Made by a program: the position numbers and the translations under genes. Positions 16,845-24,712 of a stretch of 28,946 nt of DNA are shown here, in pieces. The DNA lies in assembly GCA_035938215.1 (NCBI GenBank), contig DASZHC010000045.1:1-28946 (forward strand), given 5' to 3'. The notes under the pieces were generated by a model, which had not been told where the DNA came from, did no database searches, and saw only the letters and a program-made list of their open reading frames with translations. The DNA comes from DASZHC01 sp035938215. GTDB taxonomy: Bacteria; Verrucomicrobiota; Verrucomicrobiia; Chthoniobacterales; JAFAMB01. Within the stretch, counting starts at the first letter, position 1. The number at the start of each line of letters is the position of its first letter.

Positions 16845-17580
16845 GGACCGCGTCCAAAGCCTCATTCGGAAACTTGAAGAAGCTTATCCGAATGCGCATT
16901 GCGAACTGGAATTTGAGACACCCTTTCAGCTTCTGGTTGCCACAATTCTTTCGGCGCAGTGCACCGACAAGCGAGTCAACATTGTAACGCGTAGCCTGTT
17001 TCAAAAATATCGCACCCCGAAAGACTTCGCCGAAGCGGGACAAACTGAACTGGAGAACGAGATCAAGACCACAGGATTTTATAGAAATAAGGCAAAGAAT
17101 CTGCGCGCTATGGCTAGGGACCTGCTGGAACTCTACAGTGGAGAGGTTCCGCGTTCCATGTCCGAGTTGGTCAAGCTCGCCGGTGTCGGCCGAAAGACCG
17201 CGAATGTGGTGCTTGGAAACGCCTTTTCTATGGAAGAAGGCATTGTGGTCGACACCCATGTCGCCCGACTTGCTTACCGGTTTAAGCTGACGACGAAGCG
17301 GGATGCCGAAAAAATTGAGGCGGACCTTATGCGACTGATTCCCAGAACTCAGTGGACGAGTTTCAGCCATTGGCTGATTTGGCATGGGCGGCGCCGATGC
17401 TTTGCGCGAAACCCGGATTGTCCAAATTGTGAGGTCGCTCAGGTTTGCCCCAGCTTCGGTAGGTTCGCAAAAGCCGCCGCGGTGAATCCTCGCTCGGAGA
17501 ATGCAAAGGGGGACGCTTCGCCTACCCGCCCAGGGGCTCCTCGCCTTCCTCCCCTGCGTTCCTCCGCGCCCTCAGCGTGA
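16834..17580 (+). CDS. nth: Endonuclease III (DNA glycosylase/AP lyase) with unusual C-terminal tail
   Basis: The ATG at 16834 overlaps the TPR gene stop (ATGAAAACTAA) and gives 248 residues. The core is standard: LLVATILSAQCTDKRVNIVT, the helix-hairpin-helix LAGVGRKTANVVLGNAF with the catalytic Lys, VVDTHVARLAYRF with the catalytic Asp, and the 4Fe-4S motif C-x6-C-x2-C-x5-C in CFARNPDCPNCEVAQVCP. The enzyme removes oxidised pyrimidines from DNA and nicks at abasic sites. Most relatives end about 10-20 residues after the last cysteine. Here a Pro/Arg/Ala-rich tail (DASPTRPGAPRLPP and so on) is encoded by GC-rich repeat-like DNA, so the natural stop may have been replaced by an insertion. Confidence 0.92.
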   Translation: MKTKDRVQSLIRKLEEAYPNAHCELEFETPFQLLVATILSAQCTDKRVNIVTRSLFQKYRTPKDFAEAGQTELENEIKTTGFYRNKAKNLRAMARDLLELYSGEVPRSMSELVKLAGVGRKTANVVLGNAFSMEEGIVVDTHVARLAYRFKLTTKRDAEKIEADLMRLIPRTQWTSFSHWLIWHGRRRCFARNPDCPNCEVAQVCPSFGRFAKAAAVNPRSENAKGDASPTRPGAPRLPPLRSSAPSA

Positions 17581-17605
17581 TGCCGTGCGTTCACCGTTCG
17601 AGGCG

Positions 17606-17631
17606 TTCGGGGTTCCGGGGTTCGGGGTTCG
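17606..17631. repeat. Short tandem repeat of TTCGGGG units
   Basis: Units TTCGGGG, TTCCGGGG, TTCGGGG and TTCG follow each other head to tail between nth and fabI. This is the core of a GC-rich, low-complexity gap (17581-17759) that holds no convincing gene. The adjoining CCTCCGCGCCCTCAGCG encodes the odd end of nth. It may be remnants of dispersed intergenic repeats. Confidence 0.55.
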
Positions 17632-17759
17632 CCATTTACCTCGGCTCCTGCGTGGCGGAAAAAAGCGATTGCAAAGTAAGCGCGCAGATTTAGTAGACAG
17701 AGAAGATTTGTTTGCAGGCGCAGCCTTCGGCAAATTTTCCCACGATCTTCTATCACTCT

Positions 17760-18536
17760 ATGAGTTCAAAATCCCTCGAAGGCAAGGTTGGTGTAGTTTT
17801 TGGCGTCGCTAACAAACGCAGTATCGCTTGGGCGATCGCCCAGGCCTGGGCCGCGGCAGGGGCGAAGCTAATTTTTAACTATCAGGGTGAACGGCTAAAG
17901 GAAAATGTTGAGGATCTCGTTTCGGCCTTTGGCTCAGATGTTCCCTTATATCCTTGCGATGTGACGAGCGACTCGGAGATTTCGGAGTTCTTTCAAAGGG
18001 TTCGCAACCATACCGATCGTCTGGATCTGCTGCTCCATTCGGTCGCCTTTGCTCCGAAAGAAGCGTTGGAAGGTGAATTTATTGCTACTTCGCGTGACGC
18101 ATTTCTCGTCGCGCACAACATCAGCGCTTACTCACTTCTTGGATTGGCCAGAGAGGCTGCGCCGTTGATGACCCACGGAGGAAGCATTCTAACGATGACC
18201 TATTACGGCTCTGAGAAGGTCGTTCCACATTACAACGTGATGGGAGTGGCCAAAGCGAGCTTGGAAGCAACTGCCCGTTATCTAGCCTATGATCTGGGCC
18301 CGAAGAAGATCCGGGTCAATTGTATGAGTGCCGGTCCCGTGCAAACGCTGGCGGCGCGGGGAATTGCCGGATTTACGACGATGCTGAAACATTACCAGGA
18401 ACATGCGCCTCTGAAGCGGAGCTGTGATCCCGCCGAACTCGGACATACGGGTGTTTTCCTGGCGGGCGACGGAGCAACTGCTATTACCGGTCAGGTCATT
18501 TACGTCGATGGTGGCTACCAGATCATGGGCATGTGA
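17760..18536 (+). CDS. fabI: Enoyl-[acyl-carrier-protein] reductase (NADH), FabI type
   Basis: The 258-residue SDR starts at the ATG at 17760 (MSSKSLEGKVGVVFGVAN); an upstream in-frame extension has no support. The cofactor loop is GVANKRSIAWAIAQAWAAAG, as in FabI. HSVAFAPKEALEGEF, TMTYYGSEKVVPHYNVMGVA with the Tyr-x6-Lys catalytic pair, and KKIRVNCMSAGPVQTLAARG follow, with the end ITGQVIYVDGGYQIMGM. FabI reduces the trans-2 enoyl-ACP in the last step of each fatty-acid elongation round. Length and all motifs are normal. A 180-base GC-rich gap separates it from nth, and the oxidase gene follows after 11 bases. Confidence 0.95.
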   Translation: MSSKSLEGKVGVVFGVANKRSIAWAIAQAWAAAGAKLIFNYQGERLKENVEDLVSAFGSDVPLYPCDVTSDSEISEFFQRVRNHTDRLDLLLHSVAFAPKEALEGEFIATSRDAFLVAHNISAYSLLGLAREAAPLMTHGGSILTMTYYGSEKVVPHYNVMGVAKASLEATARYLAYDLGPKKIRVNCMSAGPVQTLAARGIAGFTTMLKHYQEHAPLKRSCDPAELGHTGVFLAGDGATAITGQVIYVDGGYQIMGM

Positions 18537-18547
18537 TTGCGCCTTGA

Positions 18548-19915
18548 ATGGATCTTTATCTGGAACTTTCTGCTCTCCTGGGTGCTGAAATCGTCTCAAA
18601 GGACCGATCTCGACTGGAGGCGAACAGCTGTGACAAGTGGTTCGCAAGCCACCTTCCTGACGTAGTCGTAGAGCCGAGATCAGCCGAACAGATTTCTAAG
18701 TTGCTTCGTTTCGCGAACGAGCGAAAAATTCCGGTGACTGCGCGGGGCGCAGGTTATGGCTATGTCGGGGGGTGCGTTCCAGAGCACGGAGGCATAGCTC
18801 TTGCCCTGATCGGAATGAACAGGATAAAAGAGATCGCGGTGGCCGACGGCGTCGCGGTCGTCGAACCTGGGGTGATTACCGGCGATTTGCAGCGTGAAGC
18901 AAGAAATCATCGCCTGTTTTATCCACCGGATCCGGCGAGTCTGAAGAATAGTTCGATTGGCGGCAACATCGCGACGAATGCAGGGGGGCCGCGCAGCCTG
19001 AAGTATGGTGTAACGCGGCACTACGTCCTCGGCCTCGAGGTCGTTTTAGCTGATGGAACGATTGTTCGGGTCGGCGGTCGAACACATAAAAACAAGACGG
19101 GTTTTGATCTAGTCGGCCTTTTCGTGGGGTCAGAAGGGATGCTGGGGATTGTGACGGAGGCGATCCTACGATTACTTCCTCTCCCCACCGCTCGTGCGTC
19201 GATCTCCGCTAGCTTTCCGACGGTCGACGACGCTGCAGCCGCAGTCCAAATGATCTTGCTAAGAGGCTTTTTGCCTTCGGCGTTGGAGATTGCGGATCGA
19301 TTTACTCTGGAGGCGGCTCGCCGGCATCTTGGGCGGGAAATTGTACCGGACGGGAACGCTCATCTGCTCCTTGATCTCGACGGGCATGGAGCCTCGGTTC
19401 GGTCAGAGATGGAGGCTTTAAGCGCGATCATCAAATCGCTCGGTGCTCTGACTCTTCAGTCGGCGTTCGGCGACCAGGCTTGTGAAAGTCTGTGGGATCT
19501 TCGCCGTGGTTTTTCAGAATCGCTTAAAGCAACTGGGCTGACCAAATTGAACGAAGACGTTACGGTGCCCAGAGGCAAGCTCGTACAGCTCATGAAATTT
19601 GCTGGCGATTTGCAGGCGAAATACGGATTCCCGATTGCCTGTTTCGGACACGCCGGCGACGGAAACATTCACGTCAATGTCATGGTCGCGGATCTGGCTC
19701 GCGCGGAAGTGCGTCAGAACTTGGAAAGAGCATTAGATGATCTCTTCGGTTTCGTCATTGCTTCAGGTGGCGCGATAACGGGAGAGCACGGAATCGGATT
19801 GGCCAAAAAGCGATGGTGGCCGCAAGCGGTCTCGCCGGAGTCTTTGCTGTTGCATCAAACCGTAAAGCGGGCTCTTGATCCGGCAGGGATTCTCAACCCT
19901 GGCAAATTCTTGTAG
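18548..19915 (+). CDS. FAD-linked oxidase, GlcD / D-lactate dehydrogenase family
   Basis: The 455-residue flavoprotein has an N-terminal PCMH-type FAD domain (PRSAEQISKLLRFANERKIP, then TARGAGYGYVGGCVPEHGG, then PPDPASLKNSSIGGNIATNA and GGPRSLKYGVTRHYVLGLEV). The C-terminal substrate domain has CFGHAGDGNIHVNVM and GGAITGEHGIGLAKKRWW, the metal and hydroxy-acid binding blocks of the GlcD/Dld family. Such enzymes oxidise 2-hydroxy acids such as glycolate or D-lactate. GlcE and GlcF partners are not present in the window, so a stand-alone lactate or 2-hydroxyglutarate dehydrogenase is equally possible. It lies 11 bases after fabI and is likely co-transcribed. The enzyme class is secure; the substrate is not. 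Confidence 0.87.
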   Translation: MDLYLELSALLGAEIVSKDRSRLEANSCDKWFASHLPDVVVEPRSAEQISKLLRFANERKIPVTARGAGYGYVGGCVPEHGGIALALIGMNRIKEIAVADGVAVVEPGVITGDLQREARNHRLFYPPDPASLKNSSIGGNIATNAGGPRSLKYGVTRHYVLGLEVVLADGTIVRVGGRTHKNKTGFDLVGLFVGSEGMLGIVTEAILRLLPLPTARASISASFPTVDDAAAAVQMILLRGFLPSALEIADRFTLEAARRHLGREIVPDGNAHLLLDLDGHGASVRSEMEALSAIIKSLGALTLQSAFGDQACESLWDLRRGFSESLKATGLTKLNEDVTVPRGKLVQLMKFAGDLQAKYGFPIACFGHAGDGNIHVNVMVADLARAEVRQNLERALDDLFGFVIASGGAITGEHGIGLAKKRWWPQAVSPESLLLHQTVKRALDPAGILNPGKFL

Positions 19916-19959
19916 GTTGCTTACTTTCTGCTTGCCAGAATGAACCGTCTGTCAAACGC

Positions 19960-20046
19960 TAGCGAGGCCGCGCCTCAGACCTGCGAGATGGAAGGCTCTC
20001 AAGGTCGCCTTGAGAGCAGGGCCGGTCAGGGGAGGCGGCCTCGCTA
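19960..20046 (+). repeat. Copy C of the TAGCGAGGCCGC palindromic repeat (87 bp)
   Basis: Perfect 12-bp terminal inverted repeats, TAGCGAGGCCGC (19960-19971) and GCGGCCTCGCTA (20035-20046), enclose an inner 10-bp hairpin, GCTCTCAAGG/CCTTGAGAGC with a TCG loop (19995-20017). The last base of the element is the A of the LegB-like ATG, and the AGGGGAGG inside the right end can serve as its ribosome binding site. It is homologous to copies at 10808 and 11788. The element is probably mobile and non-autonomous. Confidence 0.75.
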
Positions 20047-21032
20047 TGAACTTTCAGAACAAAGGCGTTCTCGTGACGGGAGGCGATGGTTTCATCGGAT
20101 CTCATCTTGTTGAACATCTGATTCGAGCCGGAGCTCGGGTGACAGCGCTGGCTCAGTATAACTCGTTCAATCATTGGGGTTGGCTTGAGAATATTCCGTC
20201 GCTTGGCGAGATGCAGGTTGTGACCGGCGATATCCGGGACAGCCATTTTTGCCTGACTTTGCTGAACAAAATCGACGTGGTCTTCCATCTCGCTGCGCTC
20301 ATTCCTATCCCATATTCGTACCGCGCTCCGGACAGTTATCTGGAAACGAATATTCGCGGCACCCTGAACATTTGTCAGGCGGCTCTCGCGCGCGGGGTCG
20401 AGAAGATCGTTCACACTTCGACAAGCGAAGTCTATGGAACCGCGAAATATCTACCAATCGATGAAGAGCATCCTCTGCATGCTCAATCCCCGTACAGCGC
20501 CTCCAAGATTGCCGCGGACGCGATCGCCATAAGCTTCAAATGTTCATTCGGGCTGCCGGTCGGGATTGCCCGCCCGTTTAACACCTATGGACCGAGGCAA
20601 TCTGCTCGTGCCGTTATACCGACGATTATTTCCCAGATCGCAGCCGGCGCCCATCGAATTAAGCTGGGCAACCTGGCAACCACACGAGATTTCACTTACG
20701 TGGGTGATACCTGCCGTGGACTCATTGCGGTTGCCGGTTTGGAGGACGGCGATATTTTTCACATCGGCTCAGATGCCGAAATATCGGTTGGCGATCTATT
20801 TACATTGATCGCCGGCCTGATGGAAAGCCAAGCGGAGATCGAAGTTGATTCGGAGAGGAAACGTCCGCAGGAGAGTGAAGTCTTGCGACTTCGCTGCAGC
20901 TCGAAAAAGTTGAGAGATGCGTCGGGCTTTTGTCCCGAAGTTTCGCTGCGAGAAGGGCTAAGACGAACCATCGATTGGTTTCGGGATCCGAACAACCTTC
21001 GGAGATACAAACCTGATCTATACAATGTCTAA
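20046..21032 (+). CDS. NAD-dependent 4,6-dehydratase, LegB-like (UDP-GlcNAc type)
   Basis: The 328-residue extended SDR starts at the ATG at 20046 (MNFQNKGVLVTGG). It contains the NAD loop TGGDGFIGSHLVEHLIRAG, the LegB-type block ALAQYNSFNHWGWLENIPS, FHLAALIPIPYSYRAPDSYL, catalytic HTSTSEVYGTAKYLPIDEEH, SPYSASKIAADAIA (YxxxK), ARPFNTYGPRQSARAVIPTI and a C-terminus ending NLRRYKPDLYNV. This pattern matches the dehydratase that opens legionaminic-acid synthesis by converting UDP-GlcNAc to the 4-keto-6-deoxy sugar. The usual following genes (aminotransferase LegC, synthase LegI) are missing, so the product is probably used in another glycan route. The ribosome binding site and the first base of the start codon come from repeat copy C. 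Confidence 0.85.
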   Translation: MNFQNKGVLVTGGDGFIGSHLVEHLIRAGARVTALAQYNSFNHWGWLENIPSLGEMQVVTGDIRDSHFCLTLLNKIDVVFHLAALIPIPYSYRAPDSYLETNIRGTLNICQAALARGVEKIVHTSTSEVYGTAKYLPIDEEHPLHAQSPYSASKIAADAIAISFKCSFGLPVGIARPFNTYGPRQSARAVIPTIISQIAAGAHRIKLGNLATTRDFTYVGDTCRGLIAVAGLEDGDIFHIGSDAEISVGDLFTLIAGLMESQAEIEVDSERKRPQESEVLRLRCSSKKLRDASGFCPEVSLREGLRRTIDWFRDPNNLRRYKPDLYNV

Positions 21033-21039
21033 GGCGAAA

Positions 21040-21151
21040 GGACGGGGTCATGTCTCAACTTTCAACATTTGCTGTACTCTATTCGAACGTGCGGCGACCT
21101 TATGTTGTTTGCCGAAAAGGAAATGTTGAAAGTTGAGACATGACCCCGTCC
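21040..21151 (+). repeat. Palindromic element copy 1 with 31-bp perfect terminal inverted repeats
   Basis: The 112-base element starts GGACGGGGTCATGTCTCAAC. Its two 31-base ends (21040-21070 and 21121-21151) are perfect inverted copies around a 50-base centre. It fills the gap between two epimerase genes, and its right end supplies the ATG used by the next gene. A homologous copy in inverse orientation lies at 21989-22100. The long hairpin resembles non-autonomous REP/BIME-type elements mobilised by Y1 transposases; no transposase lies in the window, so that link is an inference. Confidence 0.85.
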
Positions 21152-22039
21152 GCTCAGAGCAAACGTATCCTTGTAACCGGAGCTAGCGGGTTCATAGGAA
21201 GCCATCTCACGAGCGCCCTTATCGCTAAAGGTTATCGGGTTGTGCCGCATTCCAGGTGGTCTGGAGATATTGCAAGCTGCGAATTGGACTTTGACGATGT
21301 CGGACACGTTTTCCACTTAGCAGCACGCACATTTGTTCCCGAGAGCTGGAATAATCCTTTGAGCTATTATCGAGTTAATCTGCTTGGCACCGTGAATGTG
21401 CTCGAATTTTGCAGAGCGCACAATGCTTCACTGACATTGATGAGTTCCTACGTCTATGGTCGGCCCGCTCGTCTGCCTATTTCTGAAGATGAACCGCTGC
21501 AAGCGTTCAATCCCTACAGTCACACGAAGATTCTAGCCGAAGAGGCGAGCCGTTATTATCAGGAGCAGTTCCACGTTCCAGTGACGATCATCCGCCCATT
21601 TAACATTTATGGCCCAGGACAGGATCGCAGATTTTTGATTCCGAAGATACTCACTCAAGCTGTTAATCCGCAACTAGGATCAATTGTTGTTTCGGACTTG
21701 CGGCCGCGCAGGGACTTCATTTTTGTTTCGGATCTGGTTGATCTTCTGATCCGAACAGCGTTCCGAAGCCAGGGAGGCGTCTTTAATGCCGGCAGCGGTT
21801 CCTCTTTCAGCGTGAACGAAGCAATTGAAATCGTAAACGCGTGGTTGCCTGCGCCGAAGCAAGTTTTGGCCGAAGGATCGATGCGGCCGGATGAAGTATT
21901 TGATGTTGTCGCGGATATATCGCGGACACGCGAAGAGTTTGACTGGAACCCACGCACCGCATTTCGCGACGGCTTACGTGAAACGCTCGACGGGGTCATG
22001 TCTCAACTTTCAACATTTCCCTTTCGGCAAACAACGTAA
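21140..22039 (+). CDS. NAD-dependent nucleotide-sugar epimerase/dehydratase, ends formed by repeats
   Basis: The 299-residue extended SDR contains ILVTGASGFIGSHLTSALIA, FHLAARTFVPESWNNPLSYY, SSYVYGRPARLPISEDEPLQ (catalytic Ser and Tyr region), NPYSHTKILAEE (YxxxK) and IIRPFNIYGPGQDRRFLIPK. It is a GalE/RfbB-like family member; the substrate is not clear. A TGA lies two codons upstream of the ATG at 21140, so this ATG in the right end of element copy 1 is the first possible start, giving the foreign residues MTPS. The C-terminus VMSQLSTFPFRQTT and the stop codon lie inside element copy 2, so the natural tail has probably been lost. The Rossmann core and active site are intact, so the protein may still function. 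Confidence 0.82.
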   Translation: MTPSAQSKRILVTGASGFIGSHLTSALIAKGYRVVPHSRWSGDIASCELDFDDVGHVFHLAARTFVPESWNNPLSYYRVNLLGTVNVLEFCRAHNASLTLMSSYVYGRPARLPISEDEPLQAFNPYSHTKILAEEASRYYQEQFHVPVTIIRPFNIYGPGQDRRFLIPKILTQAVNPQLGSIVVSDLRPRRDFIFVSDLVDLLIRTAFRSQGGVFNAGSGSSFSVNEAIEIVNAWLPAPKQVLAEGSMRPDEVFDVVADISRTREEFDWNPRTAFRDGLRETLDGVMSQLSTFPFRQTT

Positions 22040-22100
22040 GATCGCCTGCGCGTTCGAATAGAGCAGAGCAAAATGTTGAAAGTTGAGACATGACCCCGTT
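21989..22100 (-). repeat. Palindromic element copy 2, inverted relative to copy 1
   Basis: Ends at 21990-22018 and 22071-22099 are perfect 29-base inverted copies beginning ACGGGGTCATGTCTCAAC. The reverse complement of the 52-base centre matches the centre of copy 1 at about 44 of 51 aligned positions. It overlaps the 3' end of the epimerase gene and ends 9 bases before the YfhO stop codon, between two convergent genes. Together the copies bracket the epimerase as an inverted pair, like a small composite element. Confidence 0.85.
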
Positions 22101-22108
22101 CCTTAATT

Positions 22109-24712
22109 TTACCGGAAACGTGCCAACCATCTGGTTCTCTCGGCGATGCAGAGCGCGAGAAGCGACAAGATGCCAAGACTCGTGGATACAAGACCGGCGA
22201 AAAGGGTTTTCGGCAAGAACCGGAATTCGACATGGTGTTTCCCGCCGGTTTCAATCGAAATTCCCCGGACACAGCCGTAGGTTGGAAGGATCGGGGTAGA
22301 TTTTCCGTCAACCGACGCAGTCCATCCCGGAAAGAACGAGTCTGCAACAATCAAAAAGCCGCGGCCCCCTGTCTCGATATCGAGATTCAATCGGGTATTT
22401 TCGATTTGTTCGGCAACGATTTTGCCGGTTGCCAGTTTCTCTTCGCTCTCAAGGTTTTCAACGATCGCCTCATTCGCAGGATCAAACCCTCGATTACTCA
22501 TGATAAACAAGGCGTCTTCCAGGTCTCGCGCAGCGATGACTTGCTTTATGAATCGAAATCGTGGCAGAGCTTGGGAATTTTCATAGATCGCTATTCCGTT
22601 GGGAGTTGTTCCTGCCAAAGAAAAGGCGGGGAACATGCCCTCGCTCCCGGTATCGGTTTTCGCGCCTTCAATGAGCCTTTTGCTTTCTGGTGAAAGCACC
22701 ATCAGAAAGCGAGTTCCAAGAATCGAGAGGATCTTGTGGTTTTGAAGATTTTGCGCTGGCATCGTGCCGCTGGCTCCGAAGCCCGTGACCGTCTGGTACC
22801 GTTTTAGCCAGAACGGTCCATAGTCATTAATAACCGATAATCCGTCGAACATGTTTAACAGTGGATAAGGATAGGTTTCCAAGAGATGGTAGGTAGAAGT
22901 GAGTCGCGCGGTTGATCCCAGATCGAAATCCACGGGAAAGATGCGATAATGGGATTTGTCGAAATTCTTTGATTCAAGGAAATCGAGTTCCGGGCGAGAG
23001 ATGCGCGAAAAGAGCGAATTGGTCGAAGGATTGTCATACATGCGATGAGAGGCAAGGTACGAATCGGCCAGCACAACCACTGGAATCGCTATTTGCAGCA
23101 CGCTTCTATTCGATGTGCTCCGCGTCAGCAGTACGATTGCAACTGTTATAGCGAAAAAGAGGACCGGAAGAAGCATTGTGAAGCTTTGCCACGACAGATT
23201 GCCTGCGATGACATCTCGAACATCTCCGAGATGGTAGTAATAGTTCAAGACCGTAGAGTCAGGTATTGGGAAGACGTGTGAAAGGTAGCCCGTGACGGAT
23301 GAGCGAAGCATTCGCGCAAGCAGGAGCGAAGTGGCAAAGATCAAAGAAATGATGATCAAGGTTGTGCGAACATACGACGGGCACCGCGCCCGTTCGCCGG
23401 CTTCAGGCAATTGCTCAATGCGCGCCGCGCCTGCAGCCTCGTGCTTTGGTTGCGCAAACGTTTTCGCGTCGGGAGTCACTTCTGATACTGGCTCCGAACC
23501 GCGCAGAAGGTAATCCAAGCCAAGGGCAGCGAGAACGCTGAGCGCTAAATCAACCTCGAACAAGTGCCGGGCAGGTACACGAAAGAGATTGTAAATCGGA
23601 ATATGAAATAAGAGGTGATAGATGGGAGTCGTCCCGCCAATTGACAGAAGCAGAGCAACGACGGCTACCCCGATCCAGAACTTCGCTTGAAAGCCGAAGC
23701 TCAGGCGCACGGTGCAACAGCCGATCGCAAATGCCAGCGGCAGCAGCCCTATATAGGGATAGACTTCCGCCGCGAAAACTGTTGTTGCTGGCCCATACAT
23801 TGGCACGTACCGATCAACACCACCGAAGAGGTTCGGAATGAGGAAAGTCAGCAATTGCCATGGCGGAAAGCTATCTGATGTGAACATCTCGTAGGTAAGA
23901 TGTTCTCGGGTTAAGTAAGGGAGAGCTTCCGCAACAGCAAGTATCGGAAGAGAGCCGAGCAATCCTGCTAAGAAAAATAAAATGAATGCCGTGCATATGA
24001 CGTATCTGAGCTTCGCGTTCCATCCCTCCAATTTCGTCGAATGGAAGATCCTAATTGTCAGGTAAGCTAGAATCAGCGCCGAACAGTAGAGGGTAATTTG
24101 TGGAAAACCGGCAAGGATAGAAAGACTCAGTGGAACCGCTGCCCAAGCTATGGAAAGGATTTGCAATCGTTCGACACACCTGTCGAGGAAAAAAAGAACG
24201 AGCGGCAGCCAAATGGCGGAACAGATGATGCATTCGTGACCTTTGTGAGCGCACATGAATCCGCACACCATGAAAACCAGTCCGCCGATAAACGCCGAAT
24301 AGGTCGTCAGGCGCAGCGAGCCCAGATAAAGGCACATGAAGACACCAGCGAACGCATAGTGGACGAGCAAGTAAAGATTGAACCCGAGTGTATTTGGAAG
24401 AAGGGAGAAAAAGATCAGATTCGGGGGATAAAAAGATTGGTATAAAACATCGGCATAAACGTATTTGCCTGCTTGAACAGATGAGTTCCAGGGCGAAAAC
24501 GATGTGGAAAAGAGTTTGGAAGGGAGCCCTTGAATGAAGGCATCACCGCCGCCGATCAGTTGAAAGGACGGATTGATGGTTCCTGCATGAAATGCCCAGG
24601 CGATGATGAAGTATAACAACGCGAATCCGGCAGCCCGCTGTATTGTTTGCGGAGGAAAATTCTGTCCGTCTCGGATTGCGGGTCTGCGGGAATGCGAAGA
24701 ATGTAAATTCAC
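22109..24712 (-). CDS. YfhO-family multi-pass membrane protein
   Basis: The 867-residue protein has about a dozen hydrophobic segments (for example GFALLYFIIAWAFHAGTINP, LVHYAFAGVFMCLYLGS, ITLYCSALILAYLTIRIF and FLAGLLGSLPILAVA). A soluble C-terminal region bears the YfhO signature GFLIVADSFFPGWTASVDGK and a last membrane segment. YfhO relatives are GT-C-like proteins tied to lipoteichoic acid or glycan decoration; the exact reaction is unknown. The start is uncertain: the longest frame begins with a GTG at 24712, but the first 110 bases overlap the divergent methyltransferase fragment, so the true start may be a downstream codon close to the first membrane segment. It is convergent with the epimerase gene. 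Confidence 0.83.
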   Translation of the reverse strand: MNLHSSHSRRPAIRDGQNFPPQTIQRAAGFALLYFIIAWAFHAGTINPSFQLIGGGDAFIQGLPSKLFSTSFSPWNSSVQAGKYVYADVLYQSFYPPNLIFFSLLPNTLGFNLYLLVHYAFAGVFMCLYLGSLRLTTYSAFIGGLVFMVCGFMCAHKGHECIICSAIWLPLVLFFLDRCVERLQILSIAWAAVPLSLSILAGFPQITLYCSALILAYLTIRIFHSTKLEGWNAKLRYVICTAFILFFLAGLLGSLPILAVAEALPYLTREHLTYEMFTSDSFPPWQLLTFLIPNLFGGVDRYVPMYGPATTVFAAEVYPYIGLLPLAFAIGCCTVRLSFGFQAKFWIGVAVVALLLSIGGTTPIYHLLFHIPIYNLFRVPARHLFEVDLALSVLAALGLDYLLRGSEPVSEVTPDAKTFAQPKHEAAGAARIEQLPEAGERARCPSYVRTTLIIISLIFATSLLLARMLRSSVTGYLSHVFPIPDSTVLNYYYHLGDVRDVIAGNLSWQSFTMLLPVLFFAITVAIVLLTRSTSNRSVLQIAIPVVVLADSYLASHRMYDNPSTNSLFSRISRPELDFLESKNFDKSHYRIFPVDFDLGSTARLTSTYHLLETYPYPLLNMFDGLSVINDYGPFWLKRYQTVTGFGASGTMPAQNLQNHKILSILGTRFLMVLSPESKRLIEGAKTDTGSEGMFPAFSLAGTTPNGIAIYENSQALPRFRFIKQVIAARDLEDALFIMSNRGFDPANEAIVENLESEEKLATGKIVAEQIENTRLNLDIETGGRGFLIVADSFFPGWTASVDGKSTPILPTYGCVRGISIETGGKHHVEFRFLPKTLFAGLVSTSLGILSLLALCIAERTRWLARFR

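Noticed and set aside
21040..22100. CRISPR array or intrinsic terminators
   Set aside because: There are only two copies, in inverse orientation, each a long palindrome 950 bases apart, with no spacers and no U-run.
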